Assembly (NCBI GenBank): GCA_001953115.1
Contig: LSSL01007788.1
Span: forward strand, 1-64,000
Direction: 5' to 3'
DNA: 64,000 nt
Source of the DNA: Smittium mucronatum
Lineage: Eukaryota; Kickxellomycota; Harpellomycetes; Harpellales; Legeriomycetaceae
How positions within the stretch are numbered: the stretch's first letter is position 1; each line of letters starts with the position of its first letter. Of this stretch, positions 38,501-52,900 are shown piece by piece. Made by a program: the position numbers and the translations under genes. The notes beneath the pieces were generated by a model. That model saw only the letters and a list, made by a program, of their open reading frames with translations, made no database searches and was not told the origin of the DNA.

Positions 38501-41500
38501 AATTTTATTTTAAAGAATACGAAAATACAAAAATGTTTTTACAAACATACTTAAATTTTAAACTTCATAATTTAACTTTTTTTAAAATATAATTTCATTA
38601 TGCAAAAAATAGTAAAACAAGTACAAAAAAGAAAAAAGAAACAATACGATGAATTTAAAGCTAAATTTTTTTATTTCTAGAGTAAATTGAATATATTTAA
38701 CCATAAAAAAGATTTCTAATAGCTAAATGAATAAAAATAATATCATGAAATACCAATTACTGATGACTATTTTAACATTATTTCCCAAATGGAAAATTAA
38801 ACTAAATGCGATTATGTACGATAAAAAAATTCTGATTATTTTTTTCAGTCTTTTATTTTGTTTTTTTATCCGTAAAATGTCTATGTTTTTATTATAAATA
38901 CCTGATTTTGAATAAAATGTTAATATTTTTAGTAAAAATTCTAACTATAATTAAAAAAATCAATATGTCTAATTAGATATTTTTTAGATATTTTAGATTT
39001 GAAAATTTAAAAAAAATACTAGAAATTCACTTTCAGTTTATTCAAAAAGACAAAAAAAGTTTTTGTTAATATCACTTTATGATCTACTTATGAGCCATTA
39101 TCATTACCATAATTTTTAAAAATAATTTGAATATCTATAATTAACTAGAATCTGAATTATAACCACATCTATTAAATTCTTATAATAAAAAACATTAACT
39201 CCTTCGTCGAAAAATTAATATCAAATGCTTCAGCTTGAAAATGAAATTAATTTATCATTTTTTTTGTTTGAAAACGTTTTCTTATATTCGCTAAGTTGAT
39301 ATTTTCAATTTATAAGAGTTAGTATGGATTAAAATATCCTCTTATTTGGTACTCGCTAAATTATGTAAATCTTTTTTTATGCTTTTTAAGATTATTGTGT
39401 TAAGTTTTTTCTAACAGATCAATAACTCCTAAATTTTTAGATAATGATAGTATATTAATAAATTTGAATTATAGAAATTTAAAAAAATATAGCAATTTAC
39501 TCTTATAAAAGAGCTTATTTTTATATATATATTTTTATAATGGATGATAAAAATTTACTAAATCAATTCTTCTCTTCTTTATACAAATGTAAAAAATAGA
39601 ATCATAAAATTATTCACAGTTTTAAATGTTTTGAGGCATCAGATCTAATTTATTTTTCATAATTTAATATATATTTATATTTATAAAGAAAAATAAGTAT
39701 TAATAATTGTGAAAATAAAAAATATATAATTAATAAAAATTTTATAAGATAAAATTCTATTAATATTTATATGAATATGCTAATATTAATTAAGACATTA
39801 AGTTACAAATAATTATACCATTTTATTCAAATAATTGGTTTTTTTACCATAAAAATCTATGAAATCCATACTTATTTTTTTTCGCGATTTTTTTTATTTT
39901 TGTATTTTTTTATTTTTATAAAATTTATATTTTTACTATATAAGCCTTTATATTGCTATAAAATCTTTTACAGAAAAATTTTAATTTTGTATAAAGAGCT
40001 AATAATATTCATTATATGATTGGAATTTTCAATACAAAGGAAGTGATAATAATAATATTTTAAAGTAATGGAAATTTAAAATATCCAATTTATTATTTCT
40101 AGGTTGGTAATTTTTAGATCACAAAAGTTATTATAATTTACAGATATATTTTTTTAAAAACTAAATCAATATTTAAGTCACAAAATAAAAAAACAAAGAC
40201 TATTAATCAATAAAGATATATTATTTTTTCAACTTGACTAAAAAATCAAAATGTTTTTGTTCTCAAGGGGAAAGAAATGATATAAAAGATCATGGGAGGT
40301 AATCCAACAGTAAACTATTGAAATCAAAAATAAAATAATAATAATAACTCTTTATGATTTAATAAATCAGGTTGAAAAAAAATGCTAATAGACTACTGAA
40401 TTATACTTAAAATAAAAAAAAAGCTTAAAAAAATAATTTCATTTTAAATAAAAAAATTTTTTTTTGTCCCAAAGATAAATAAATAGAGAAAAAGTAGGAG
40501 ATTGATAGAAAAAAAGGGAGATTAAAAGATGTCAAAATCTTTATAATAATCTATCACAAAAATTTACATCATATTTTGTAGATTGTAAACTTAGTTTTTT
40601 TTGAGTAAATTTCATATTTTAAAAATATAGAAAATAAAAATATTCACATTTAATACAGTTCCTTTCCCTTTTTTAGTTCTTAATACCCCTCAATCCCCCA
40701 AAAATCTATTTTTTTTTCTTTTTCATTTGCTGCAAAATTAATAATTTTTTGATTATATTTTAAGTTAAATTTATTTCCCGTTAAACATAAAAAATAATAA
40801 TATTTATAACTTGTATTTCTTATGTGAAATTAGAGTATTATTAAAATTATTAAAACATTTTTAAAACCTAATTATTATGGAAATTATTAAGCAAAATTAA
40901 TAAATCTAATAAATTTAAGTAATGGTAATAAAAATATGCGGACTATTCTAACAATAATTGAAAATAAAATATTAAAATGAAGATAGCAGGAATTTTAGAA
41001 AATCTAGGAATTATTTTCAGCAAATCCAGATATTATAATAAAAAAAATTGAAATAAATCTCGATCATTTAGTGATCTCTAGTTAATACAAACGATCTTTA
41101 GAGGAAATAAACTATTTTAAATATAGTTAAAACAAATAATAAATTTTTTCTTTACTAAGGGCTAATAATGAAATCAAATAAAGCCTTTTTTTTTTGAAAA
41201 AATAAAAAGCTCAGAAAAGTTGTTAAGACTTAAAAAATCATCAAATATACACGTATATTTTCAATTAAAATTTTAAGATAATATCGAGATCTATGAAAAT
41301 TTGAAAAAAAATTTGAGTCAAATTTATGTAAGCTCCATATATCTGGGACATTATATTTTATTCGAGGAATAATTTCATTATATTAGATTCTAAAACTGAA
41401 AGATTTCATATTTTAAAATGTTATCTAAGCGTCTTTTTTTTACACAGTTTCGAAAAAAATACATATTTTAAACGAGATTATATAATATAATATAATATTT

Positions 41501-44500
41501 AAGTAAATTTTTATTTTATATATTTCAAAAATTCGATAAAATAAAATTAATATTTAGAAATTATGTTCAATTATAGGCTTATATTTGCAAAAATATAACC
41601 CAAAAACTTAAGTGAGTTAGCTTAAAATTAAACGAAATAACTTCATTAAACCCAATTTTCGTTCCTTTAAATACATATATAAATTATGTTTATACAGTAC
41701 TTATTAAATTTGATTTCAAAAATAAATTAAAATGGTCTTAATTTCTATTTTCTCAAAAAAAAGATAATAAATCAATATTCTTGGCTTTTAAATCATATAT
41801 TATTAGAAAAAAATAGTGAAGATTGTTCTAAATAATAAAAATATAAGTAAAAACATATTAGATAAAACAATAAAAAAAAAATAGCAATTTTTTTGTGCAT
41901 AACTAAATTTTAAAGATAATATTATCTTTAAAAAAAATTGAATAGCTCATTAGATAATTTTTTAACAAGATTTATAATATAAAAGTAAATTATAGATATA
42001 AAGCTGGAATATTTTTTTTAAAATTTATACAATGGTTTTTGGGTGTCAATTAAAAAAGATTAAAAATGTCAGAATATATAATTTTCTACCTAGAGTTCGA
42101 ATGACTAAGCAGTTCATTATATAGTAAATCCTGATAAAATTTATGAATATAGGTATTATTTTTTTTGATTGTTTATTGTATAGGAAATTTTTATTATAAA
42201 TCAGATTTCGAGAAAAAAAAATTACGATTTAGAATTTAAAAAAAAAATTTTTTTATACAAAAAATATGGAAAAATAGAGAAAGGTAGAGGCGTAAAAAAC
42301 AAATGAAAGTTCTTCGAAACCAGAAAAAATATACCTAATAATCCCTATATTAAATTAAAATCCATAATAGATATATTTTAAAACGGTTCTTCATGTTTTC
42401 ACTATTTTATAAGTAAATTTTCGGAATTTTGACTGATTTAGTAATTTGAAAAAGAGCTAAAAAAATATTTTATAATATTTAATATAAATAAAATTCTTGA
42501 ATTTTATTTAATCGTAAAAAAATAAAGATTTGAATTTTTTCAAATTTCGTGTACAAATAAGTTATAATTTTAAAAAATAGTTATAAAACTTTATCATTAT
42601 CATTTAATATCATATTTAAAATAAAAATATTTAATGAATTATATTAGATTATTTTAAATTTATTGCATATTAAGTTTAATTAATTATATTTTTTTCTTGT
42701 ATAAATTTATTGAATCTAAATAAATAAATTTTTATTTAGTGTGGAAAAAATATAAATTAATTTATTATCATTTTACCTATTATTAAACACATTATTTGTA
42801 TTTTTTTTTCGTAAATAGTAATTTTATGATTTCATAATAAAGATAAGCTAATTTTAATAATTTATATCAATTTTAAGAGAGGAAGTACCAAAAAATATGA
42901 AATGTTATATAATTGAAGAATTACAAATAAGAAACAAAAAAAACCACTCATTAACCATTAGTTTAGATGATATTGTTTCAGAATGGTCAATGTATTTTAT
43001 AATTTGGTCTGAAATAGTTTTTTTAAAGTTTTTTTTATTTTATTTGGAGAATTTTACTTAAAAATATCTTTCTATTTTTTTCTTTTTCATTTATAATAAT
43101 AAAATCTGATTATATAATAAAAATAATTTTATTTGTTTAATTTAATTTTTATTTGCAATAATTATTTAAATAAAAACCCTCTTATCATCACTTTTTATCT
43201 AATGATGTATTTTTTCCAATTTTTATTAGTTTTATATAAATTTAAATTTTTTACTTTTTAATTTATCTTTCTAAAACTCATATGACTTCATTAATTTACT
43301 TCCAGGGGATATCTCTTTTTATTTTTTTAAATTACTATGATTCAAAGATACAATCTTTTTCAAAAGACAAAATGTCTGTTCCAGCATCCTAATGCGTAAT
43401 AATTTTGAAAAAGTTAGTAAAATAAAATAAAACTGTGTTTTAAAATTCAACTGTTAATTTATATGATAAGATAAATAATTAAATTGAGGTAAATTTAGTA
43501 AATTTTAATAATATTAGCCAAAAAAAGCTTTAATAAGTTATAAATATTATACATAAAGTATTCAAAATATGAATTTTATACAAAATTATTGGTCTATAAT
43601 ACCAAAAGATGCATCTTTAATTAATTAAAATTTACATTTTTTCTCATGAATACCGATATTTTCCCCTGAGGTGCATTTTAGTGTAAAATTTTCATTTTTT
43701 CAGCTTCAGATTCATATGTTTTTGAGTTAATAATTTATTTTTGTTTATTTTAAGCTTTTTTGAAGCCTTTAACGTTTTTTATAGGACCTAATTTCGGAGT
43801 AATTCAAATCAAATTGTGAAATAGAAATAATACAAATTTTATTACTGAGGATGGACATATATATAAATTGGGGTATTAGAATATAAAAATATTTATCTAT
43901 TAGAATATGATAAACCACAATAAAAAGATATGACTTTCAACTTTAAAAGCTCAATTTCGATAACCTTAATTGGAGAACATAAATTTTTTCTAAAACTTTT
44001 TTTATTTGGTTTAATTTTACTCACAATTTTAATTTTTGTAAAATTAAAGGTATTTATACAATGTTTTTATCTTCTATTTTTTCTGTTAGTTACACTTTTT
44101 TTCGATATCACACACTTAATAAATCAATATATCTAAGCCAAGGATGTACTATTTTAATTTAAAATATTTACGAAATCCCTGTTTTTGGAGTTAAAAGCTC
44201 TAAAAAACTTTCATTTTTTTTTTGTTTTTTAGACACATTTGAGCAGCTCTTAGAATTTATGATGACTTATTTATTTATATTTTTGAAATATAAATCAAAT
44301 ATCTACTAATTTTAAATAAATTTTATAAATGATTTATGTAAAAAAGGATATAAAATTACCATCTATACCTAAAGATTAATTGTATAAAAAAATTTAGAAT
44401 TATTTTGATGGTGTTTGAAAGCTAGTGAATATTAAAATTCATCTTATATTTCGGTTATAAATGCATCTGAAAATTGCAAATTTAATTAATTTTAAAACTT

Positions 44501-46174
44501 ATTCAGAAGATATTAATATTTTTCGATATAAACTGAAATTTTTTCGTTATTTCTTTACCTGTTTTGATATGAAATTTAACATCAAGTAGCTAAATTTTAA
44601 TTTTACTAGTTTTTCTTTTTTTAAACGAAATTTATTTTTTTTATTTTTTGACCAAATAAATTTATCTTATTTCAAAACCATTAAATCTATATCTAACTAC
44701 TTAGAATAATTAAAAATTCAAAGTTTTTTTATTTTATAAAATAATGAGCATTTAGTTTCTTCCATTGGCTATTTATGTAATCTTTTTCCAAATTGAAGAC
44801 GTGTAACTTATTCAATATGGTTATATTGAATCTAATTTTCATTATGTAAAAAAATCTATTTTTAAGTTATAGTATGATAGAGACTTTTTTTTGGTTAGTT
44901 GAAAGTTATATTAAATTTTACATTTATCATTCACTATTTGAGTGCTTTTTATTCCTGAATTTGTAAAAAAACCCCAGATTTTTTTATGATTTTTCTCATT
45001 ATTAGTGAGCCCAAGTAGCCAATAGTTATTTTTAAATGTAAAATTTTGATTTTTTTAAAACAGTAGCGTGTATATAATTGGATTTGTAAATAAATAAATA
45101 ATAAAGAATGTATAATTTTATAATAATATCATTCTTTGAATTATCATTTTCTGTAAGAAAAAATTGATCGAAAGGATATCTATGGATTTGAACAAAAAGC
45201 TTTATTTAACTTAATATTATTTTCAATAAAACCAATCACCAAATCATCATAAAAACAAAATCTCCGATAAATTTAGATAATTTTAATTATATATGTGGAA
45301 GTTTAGATTCAATATATGAACCTAGACTATCAGACTCTTACGAATGCATTTAATTTCTATCTGAAGCATAATTAATTTATTAAGAATTGTTATTTCGAAT
45401 ATTTTCGTACTGTAATAAGTCAAATCTGACTAAAAATATCTTATCGTAACCGCATACACGGAAATCTTGGGATAGCAGTATTCAAAATATTAGATAAATA
45501 ACGATAAGATAAAAAGGTAAATTCTAAATGCTTGAGTCTAATAGGTATGAGGCTCGAAACAAATAACTATCTAAACAGAAAAAAATTTTGATTAAAGAAA
45601 AGGGATGTTTTTTTTGTCTTTTTTGAAAATTTTATAATTTTTATGTGCTGATTTTCATTATGAAAATAAAAAAGACTTAAATAAAATAATAGTTTATAAA
45701 AGTATTCACAGATTACAACATTTTACATAGTTTAAATTTTTACATTTCATAAAAATTGTACATTTTCTTCTGGTTTTATTTTCTCAAATCTTTATTAAAA
45801 AAATTAAAATAATTAATTAAAAAAAAGCTTAATAAAAATAAAATAAAATATCAAAGTAACAGCTTATAAATATTAAAATTATTCATTTTATGCTTTAACA
45901 GTATAAATCTGAGAACCCCTAAATATGGAAAAGAAGTAGACGAAACTTCAAAATATATACTTACGATAAAATAAAATTGTAAATTTTCTGATATAGCCTT
46001 GTATACAGATTTAGATTTTGATTCTATCTCCAATAAAAGTGAAAATTTTTCTTATTAGTTTCTGACCTAGGTTAAAATATCCAATTTCCATTCTATGGCT
46101 TATAGATTGTTTTAGTGTGATCTAGTACCCCGAAGTATTTGGAAAAACTCTTTGATATATTAAGGGAAGCTAAT
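35583..46174. other. AT-rich desert (about 10.6 kb)
   Basis: This is one of the most AT-extreme parts of the window. No gene, RNA gene or long repeat was recognised. The longest frames (for example 43930-44136 plus and 45851-46033 minus) encode only Phe/Leu/Ile/Lys/Asn-rich strings expected from random AT DNA. Confidence 0.6.
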
Positions 46175-46915
46175 AATCGTTACGAGTTGAACTGGTATAA
46201 ATACTGGCTTCAAAATAGTTTTTGCGTAGCCAAAGAATGAGGCAACTCAAAGCGAAATATTACTAGTGAACTCATCTCCCTCACCCAGCAGAGACCTTAG
46301 TGCATGTATTTCTCCCTGTACTGACAGCAAAAAGTGTTTTTAATGCCCATGAGGTAAAAATAACAGACGGTAACCTTATCAGAGAGCTGGGACCGAAACT
46401 TAACGATAGTAAAAGTGAATTAGACACAATATCTTTAATCATTGGCTCTCACTCCAAGTTAACCGATGGGTCTAAGTCATCGCCTAGCGTATAAAATTTA
46501 AAAAATATCGATGCCGAAGTGTAACTATATTTATCTTCCCCCACCTCTATCCAAGCTTCAACCTCAGGGGCAAATCCAAAAGAATAAGATCCGGAATCGA
46601 TCAACCCATGGTTGCTCATAACCATGCTCATATCACTACCTTAGCTTTTCTTTCACTAAGCTAAAAAACTAACTAATAAATCAGACTAACGGGTAATGAT
46701 TTCAGTCCAAGAAGTAAATAAAAGAATAGCTAAAAAATAGCAGAAACAAGACTGGAAAAACTAACAAAAAAAGATGTAAAAATAAAATCTATTGAAAAAA
46801 GACAAAAGAAACTAACTATAATTACTGAATTATAAAATTAATAAAAACTATTTGCAAGCGTGCTAAAACTTTCAGAATATAACCCCGCTTATCTTCGCTT
46901 ATACAAAAATGAGCA
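46175..46915 (-). repeat. Interspersed repeat R2, copy B
   Basis: This is the inverted partner of 32590-33425. The sense frame (MSNHGLIDSGSYSFGFAP, from 46619 downward) is interrupted by a stop near 46450, and the opposite frame is open at 46300-46494 and then stopped. The homology runs to an ATTCTGAAAGTTTTA string shared with copy A near the left end of the element. It lacks the 8-base tandem repeat and a stretch of about 36 bases present in copy A. The divergence suggests both copies are inactive remnants. Confidence 0.85.
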
Positions 46916-49900
46916 TCCTACAAATTTAATACTAAAATTTTCATCTTTCTGTGAAGTAAATAAACTAAAATAATTCAAAGAATTCATTAAAATCTTAACT
47001 GAAATCATAAAATCAAAACATTTAAAAATTTTATCCTTTAAAGACCCTTTCATTTCGTTTCTTAATTTGAAAAATAGGATAAATAGCTCATATAAAAATG
47101 TCTAAAAACAGCCCTCTAATTATTAAAAAAGCTCCAAAATCGCAATAAAATACATCTCCTCAACAAATCTTTGCTTGCGATTTTTTTCAATAATTGGAAT
47201 AAGGTGGTATAATTTACTTGAGATTGCTTATTTTTTATTTTAAATAAAAGTTGAAAATCATCTCATTAATCCTGTAAATTATACCCAAAAAAATCCTCAT
47301 TTTTTTTTGGCTTTATTGGGACGTCTTCTTAGAAATAAACCTAAATTTTAGTAAAAACCTTTATTGTTCACGGATTTATCCTCAATGTGAATTTGTTGAG
47401 ACTCTAATAGTAATTTATGCAATAATGTGCATCAATTTACCATTTTTATTTGTTTCCTCATTATTTGTGTATTTTTTTGAAAAAAAATCGCAAATATAAA
47501 GGATATCTATAATTGGCTAACTGTGCAGTAATTTAAATAATCAACGAGACAATTAAGCATAAGTTAAAAGTTAGAATAAGCTTTATGGGCTATGAAAAAA
47601 ACGTTTTTTATGCTAATATTTTAGTAATTACAAGAAAGATTATATTAATTTGGTTTTAGAAAAATTTTAGATTGAGCGTGGATAAGGGGTGGAATTTTAT
47701 TTAGAAAAATGGAAATTTTAGGTAATACTAAAAATAATAAACGTAAAATTTTCAAAATAACAATATCAATTAACAAATAATTAGATTTTATTCTAAAACT
47801 TTAATTTTTATTCTGATTATGATTTATACGAATTTTTTTTATTTTTTATTGGGATATATTTAATATAGCTTATATTTACAATTAAACTTATAAATTTAAA
47901 GCTCATTAGTCTGATTGTCTTTTTTTTTTGCTTTAGTGCTATTTCATCGCATTTACAGATTTTATCAGGTTGGAAACAGTCTTATTAATTGAAAAAAATA
48001 TTAGAGTGTTTAATTTTTTTAACGGATATTTAATAATAAAATTACTCTCTGTAGTTGTATCTTTTGTTTTTCAAACCCTAAATAAAATTTATTGTGAATA
48101 TATAGCAAAAATACAAAAATTAAAAGGTGAAAAAATACCAAAAATCTTAATTAGAATAAAAAATATAAACGAGATAATACCCTTTATTCTGAATCACACT
48201 CCAAAAAATCCGAATTTTAAGAAATTGAAAAAAATTTTACATTTTAATATCATAATTAAAATATAACACATTAAGAAAAAAATAAAGCTATTATAAAAAA
48301 GTGTTTTATTTAAAAAACTAGATCTTGGTTTAATTTCCATCAGAATAGTTATCTCAGTGTAATATATAGATCATTAAAGAAAGATGTAAAATAAAAAAAT
48401 AACATTTTTAAGCACAGATATGAATAATCTATTGATTATTTTTAACATCTATATTTCAAAGCTAGATTAAAATAATAATTAAAAATATTTTCGAAAATTG
48501 AAAAAAATTAAGAACATTCTAGCAAAAAAATTTTCTGAAAATTTTAAAAGAAAATAATTTTAAAACCCCTAAGTTTAATATTTTTCTAAAATTGATATAT
48601 AATTTATGAATAAATAATATTTAGTCTTTTTATGGAAGCCTAAAATAGGTTTATAAGTTGTTAAATCTCTAAATTTGATTGTTAATATTTACGGATTCCA
48701 AAAATAAATATCAGGATTGATGATCAGTTTTCATTTTAAAAGAAACATCTATACGATTAGTGTAAAACATAAGCGAAATTAGTCTTTCTTTTAGAGTTTT
48801 ACATGAAATATATTATTAAAGACTCACTTGAAGCTTGTTTAAATATTCTTAACTAAAGAATTTCAAAGAATCTTTTTAAAGATGATAGATTCCTAATGAA
48901 TTTTTCGAATCATAATCTGTAGAAATACTTGTGCTTAATTTTTTGTTGTTTTGAAACTTAATTTTATTTTTTTTAAACGCATATAGCTATGAAATTAGAA
49001 AGTAAGTCTTATATAAATAAATGTATATCAACTATAGGACTAAATTTCAAATAAAAAATTAATTATCACAGGAAAATTATGAAATTAATTTTGAAAAGCC
49101 CATATAAATTACGATTCATACTGTATTTTTAAAAAAATCAATTTTCCGAGAATTAAAAATATAATTTAATAATTCTAAGTTGGTCATATTGGCTGGAGTT
49201 TTAGAGAGAAGTCTAAGATAACAGCAATTTTGTACAAGAATAAACATTATTTTGATTTTTATGACATCTGAGTAGAAGAAAAAAATAACAGTACTCCTAA
49301 GTGTAAATAATAAATTATTAATTATTAATTGTGTATTTTTTTGGCCATGAAATTGCTTGCGAAAATATGAATATCAAAGGTTCTCCTCTTCTAAAAATTA
49401 TATTGATTATTTTATCCAAAAATCTTTTACTTCCTGTCTGTGCTGGTAGATATAAAAGGTTGATTCAATATTTATTGATAAAATAAGAGACGAAATCAAG
49501 ATAAAAGATAATAAAAGATAAAAGAATTAAGAGCGGAAGTTTTTTTATTGTTTGGTCTTTTATTAAATTCCACAAAATGTACTTATGGACATATTATCAC
49601 ATTTTTATTATCTTAATATATCATTATTTACCTATTAGAAATTATATTAGTATTTATTTTTGTTTCTATTAAGTTCTTATTGTTTAATTATTCTCATGAA
49701 AAACTTATTTATGATTTAGTTTCAAATTAATTTTATAATTTTAATTTTTAGGAATATATGTTACCATATTTTTTTTGTAATTGAAACCCCATGCTTATAT
49801 ACTTACATTTCATAAAAGAATATTTTGATAAATTAAACTTTAAATAATTATAAAAATTATTATGATAAGGTGAAGTATACCGTTCTATCATATCATTCGA

Positions 49901-52900
49901 TGAAAAAAACTAGTAAAAAGACCTAATAAAATTTACACAACTGACCCAGGATCAAATTTTTTTTAATCCGAGACTAATACTTGGAACACATAAACATATA
50001 TAATAATCTGACTTTGAATCTCTTTTAAATGAGGGAAAAAATCTATATGGAAGATTTTGGGTCTTATAAGCTTAGAAAACTCTTAAAAAAACTACAAAAT
50101 TTTTTTTCTGCTTTAATCTGCCTATGACTGAAATTCTTAAAACGAACCATTCAACAGCATCTAATTGCACATAATTTGATTTAATAAAAAATTATAATAG
50201 TTTATCTGGCAAAAAAACCCTTTTTAGAAAATTGCTTTTTATAAATTAAATAGATTTTAATTTTAAATAATCGATAAATCCTTTTTGTGTGATTTTTTTA
50301 AAAAACTTGTATCAATCACAAATTTAAATATTTTGTAGAGAATATTATATTTAAGAGTTATTAAATTGTTGCATTATCACTTATACTGTATATTTTGGGA
50401 GATTAATATCCCTCATCTGGCAATTTCGTTTGGAAAAAAATATGTTAAGCCGTCGAAGGATTTTTTAATGAAAATTTATAAATGCGAGTTTTTTTTTAAA
50501 AAATTTAATACTATATAAACTTTTCTTAGGCTGTTTATACAAAAAAATGGTTATAATAAATTGAAAAATTAGATGGTGATATTTCTAAATTTTCCCTCAT
50601 AAACATCCATTGAATATCAGAAAAAAATAATCTATGTCGGTTTATATTGTTTCTTTCACAAAAAAATATTTCATGATATACAAAAACTTGACCTATATTT
50701 AAATTTAAGTGCTTTCACAATTTCAATTTGTGTTTTCATATGATTTTTTTTATTTTTTGTATCTAACTCCTTGTATATTTAATTTTTTATAGAGTTGAAA
50801 TATATCTAGAAGTATCTTTTATTTTTAGCATTATTAGATACTAAAATATCTGCTTAATTGTGTCAAGTAAATATACCAAAAAAATGAAAAATAATGAATT
50901 AAAAAAATTAAATTGCAGCTTAAATACTAAAATCAAATTTAATCTTGTTTCATCACTAAAATTCAATCACATATGTTAAAAATTATGTGATTTTTTTTTA
51001 AAAATACGTTTATTATAAAATGATAAAATTATTTGAAATGATTTTTTTTTTTTTGCATATATTATATACTATATTCCTTTTTAATGTCTTAAATTCCAAA
51101 GTATTTCTTGGCTCTTATTCGGGTGTAAAAATTAACTAATGAAATCTATTTCTTGATATATCCAAAAAAATATTATATTAGCAGTCTATTTATAGCGCAG
51201 TGAAAAATAAAGAAATCAGTGATTATATGATCTGATAAAAATTAATATATAAATATAATTTTTTACTTCTATTAAAGTTCCACATTTATTAACTTAATAA
51301 TGGAAATTTATTATGTTATTTCATCACACCCTTCTACCTTTTTTATAACTTTAATAAAAAAAATACGGATCAAATTTTAAAAAAAAAGAACCTCATCATT
51401 ATTTATAAGTTTTCTAGTCTATTTTAAATTATAAAAATCATTAGTATTATCAATTATATTGAAAAACCATAATTATTTGGTTTTTATTATAAATTTTTAA
51501 GCTGTTTTATGAAAGTTAGATTTTAGAGAAAAATTATATCCTTAGATTTCTTTGTAAAAAGTGGCTCTATAAAATCAAAAAAAAATCATGTATTTTTACT
51601 CGGATTAAAAAATAGATAAAAGCTTCCAATGAAAAAAAAAAACTTGTTAATATATAGTTTAATTTTAGTGGTGAAACTCTAGAAAAGTTTGATTTTTACT
51701 CGTCGATAATTTCAGTGATACTGCCAAAATTTTGTTGGTTAGATGTAAATTATAGCTTTTTAATATTTTCCACGGATATCAAAATAAAAAAATAAAAATC
51801 TTTATAGAGAATAATTGATCCATAAAAATATAAAAATCATTATTAATACTTTGGTAAAAGGCCAGAAATTTTTAAAAAAATGACTTCATACCTAGTTATC
51901 ACATTTCTAATAAATACTCTATAGTATATTTCTACTATGATTTCATAAATATAAAATTAAAATAACCATTAAACTCTGTTCCAATCGATTTTATTTCATT
52001 ATTTTCCCGCTATTTAAGATCAAAATAAAAATCTTATTTTTAAAACTTGTTAATTTTTTTTTTTTTTTTTTTCAAAAAAACTCTTCTCTAAACTAGAGAA
52101 ATTATGGCCTCTACGTATTTTTAATGTTTAAACGTCAATTTATTTAATTAACTTTCCATATTTTTTTATTTTTTAAAAAAAATCATAAAGATAAATAAAT
52201 AAAATATTAAAGTATTAATTATTAATTATTAAAAAATTAAGCCATAGAATTGAATAAAGCCCTGAAGACACCCTTTAACCAGACAAAAAAATTATTTTTT
52301 TGGCTTAGATGTTTTAAGATTAATCTATAAATATAAACTTGCATAATTTGGGTGGAAAAGACTGTACATGAGATGAAAATTTAAATTTAAAATGGGATTA
52401 TTTGATCAATTGAAATTAAATTAATGATCTCTGAATAACCCCTGAATTTTCAGATCATAAAATTTCAATGATATTTATATTTTTTTAATAGTAATTGCTA
52501 CAAAACGAGAAATTAAATTGTGCGAAAAAATATTATTTAAATTATATAACCCAATCTCTAGACTACAAATTTTAAAAAAATACATTCAAAAAAAATTTGT
52601 CGAGATTATTTAAATAAATTGTAAATAATAAGTACAAATGAACTACTCGCTATTTATTTTAATTTTATATTAACTTAGTGAGCTCAATTTTTATAGCCTC
52701 ACGAGATGTGATTATACTGATCTCAATCTCTTTTGCCATCAGGTTTCGAATAATAATTAGAACCTTAATAATTATTATAGCCAATTGTTGTATTTTTTCT
52801 AGTTCCCTGGAAAGACTAATATAAGACAAAGAGAAATATTTATATTAATAATTTCTTCATTTTAAAAACCCATTGGAATTAAAAAAAATCTCAAATCGAA

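Noticed and set aside
43930..44136. Hydrophobic small frames across the deserts (also 31032-31247, 55562-55780, 55984-56205)
   Set aside because: T-rich DNA encodes Phe/Leu/Ile by default; there is no conserved feature, and the composition equals that of the surrounding non-coding DNA.
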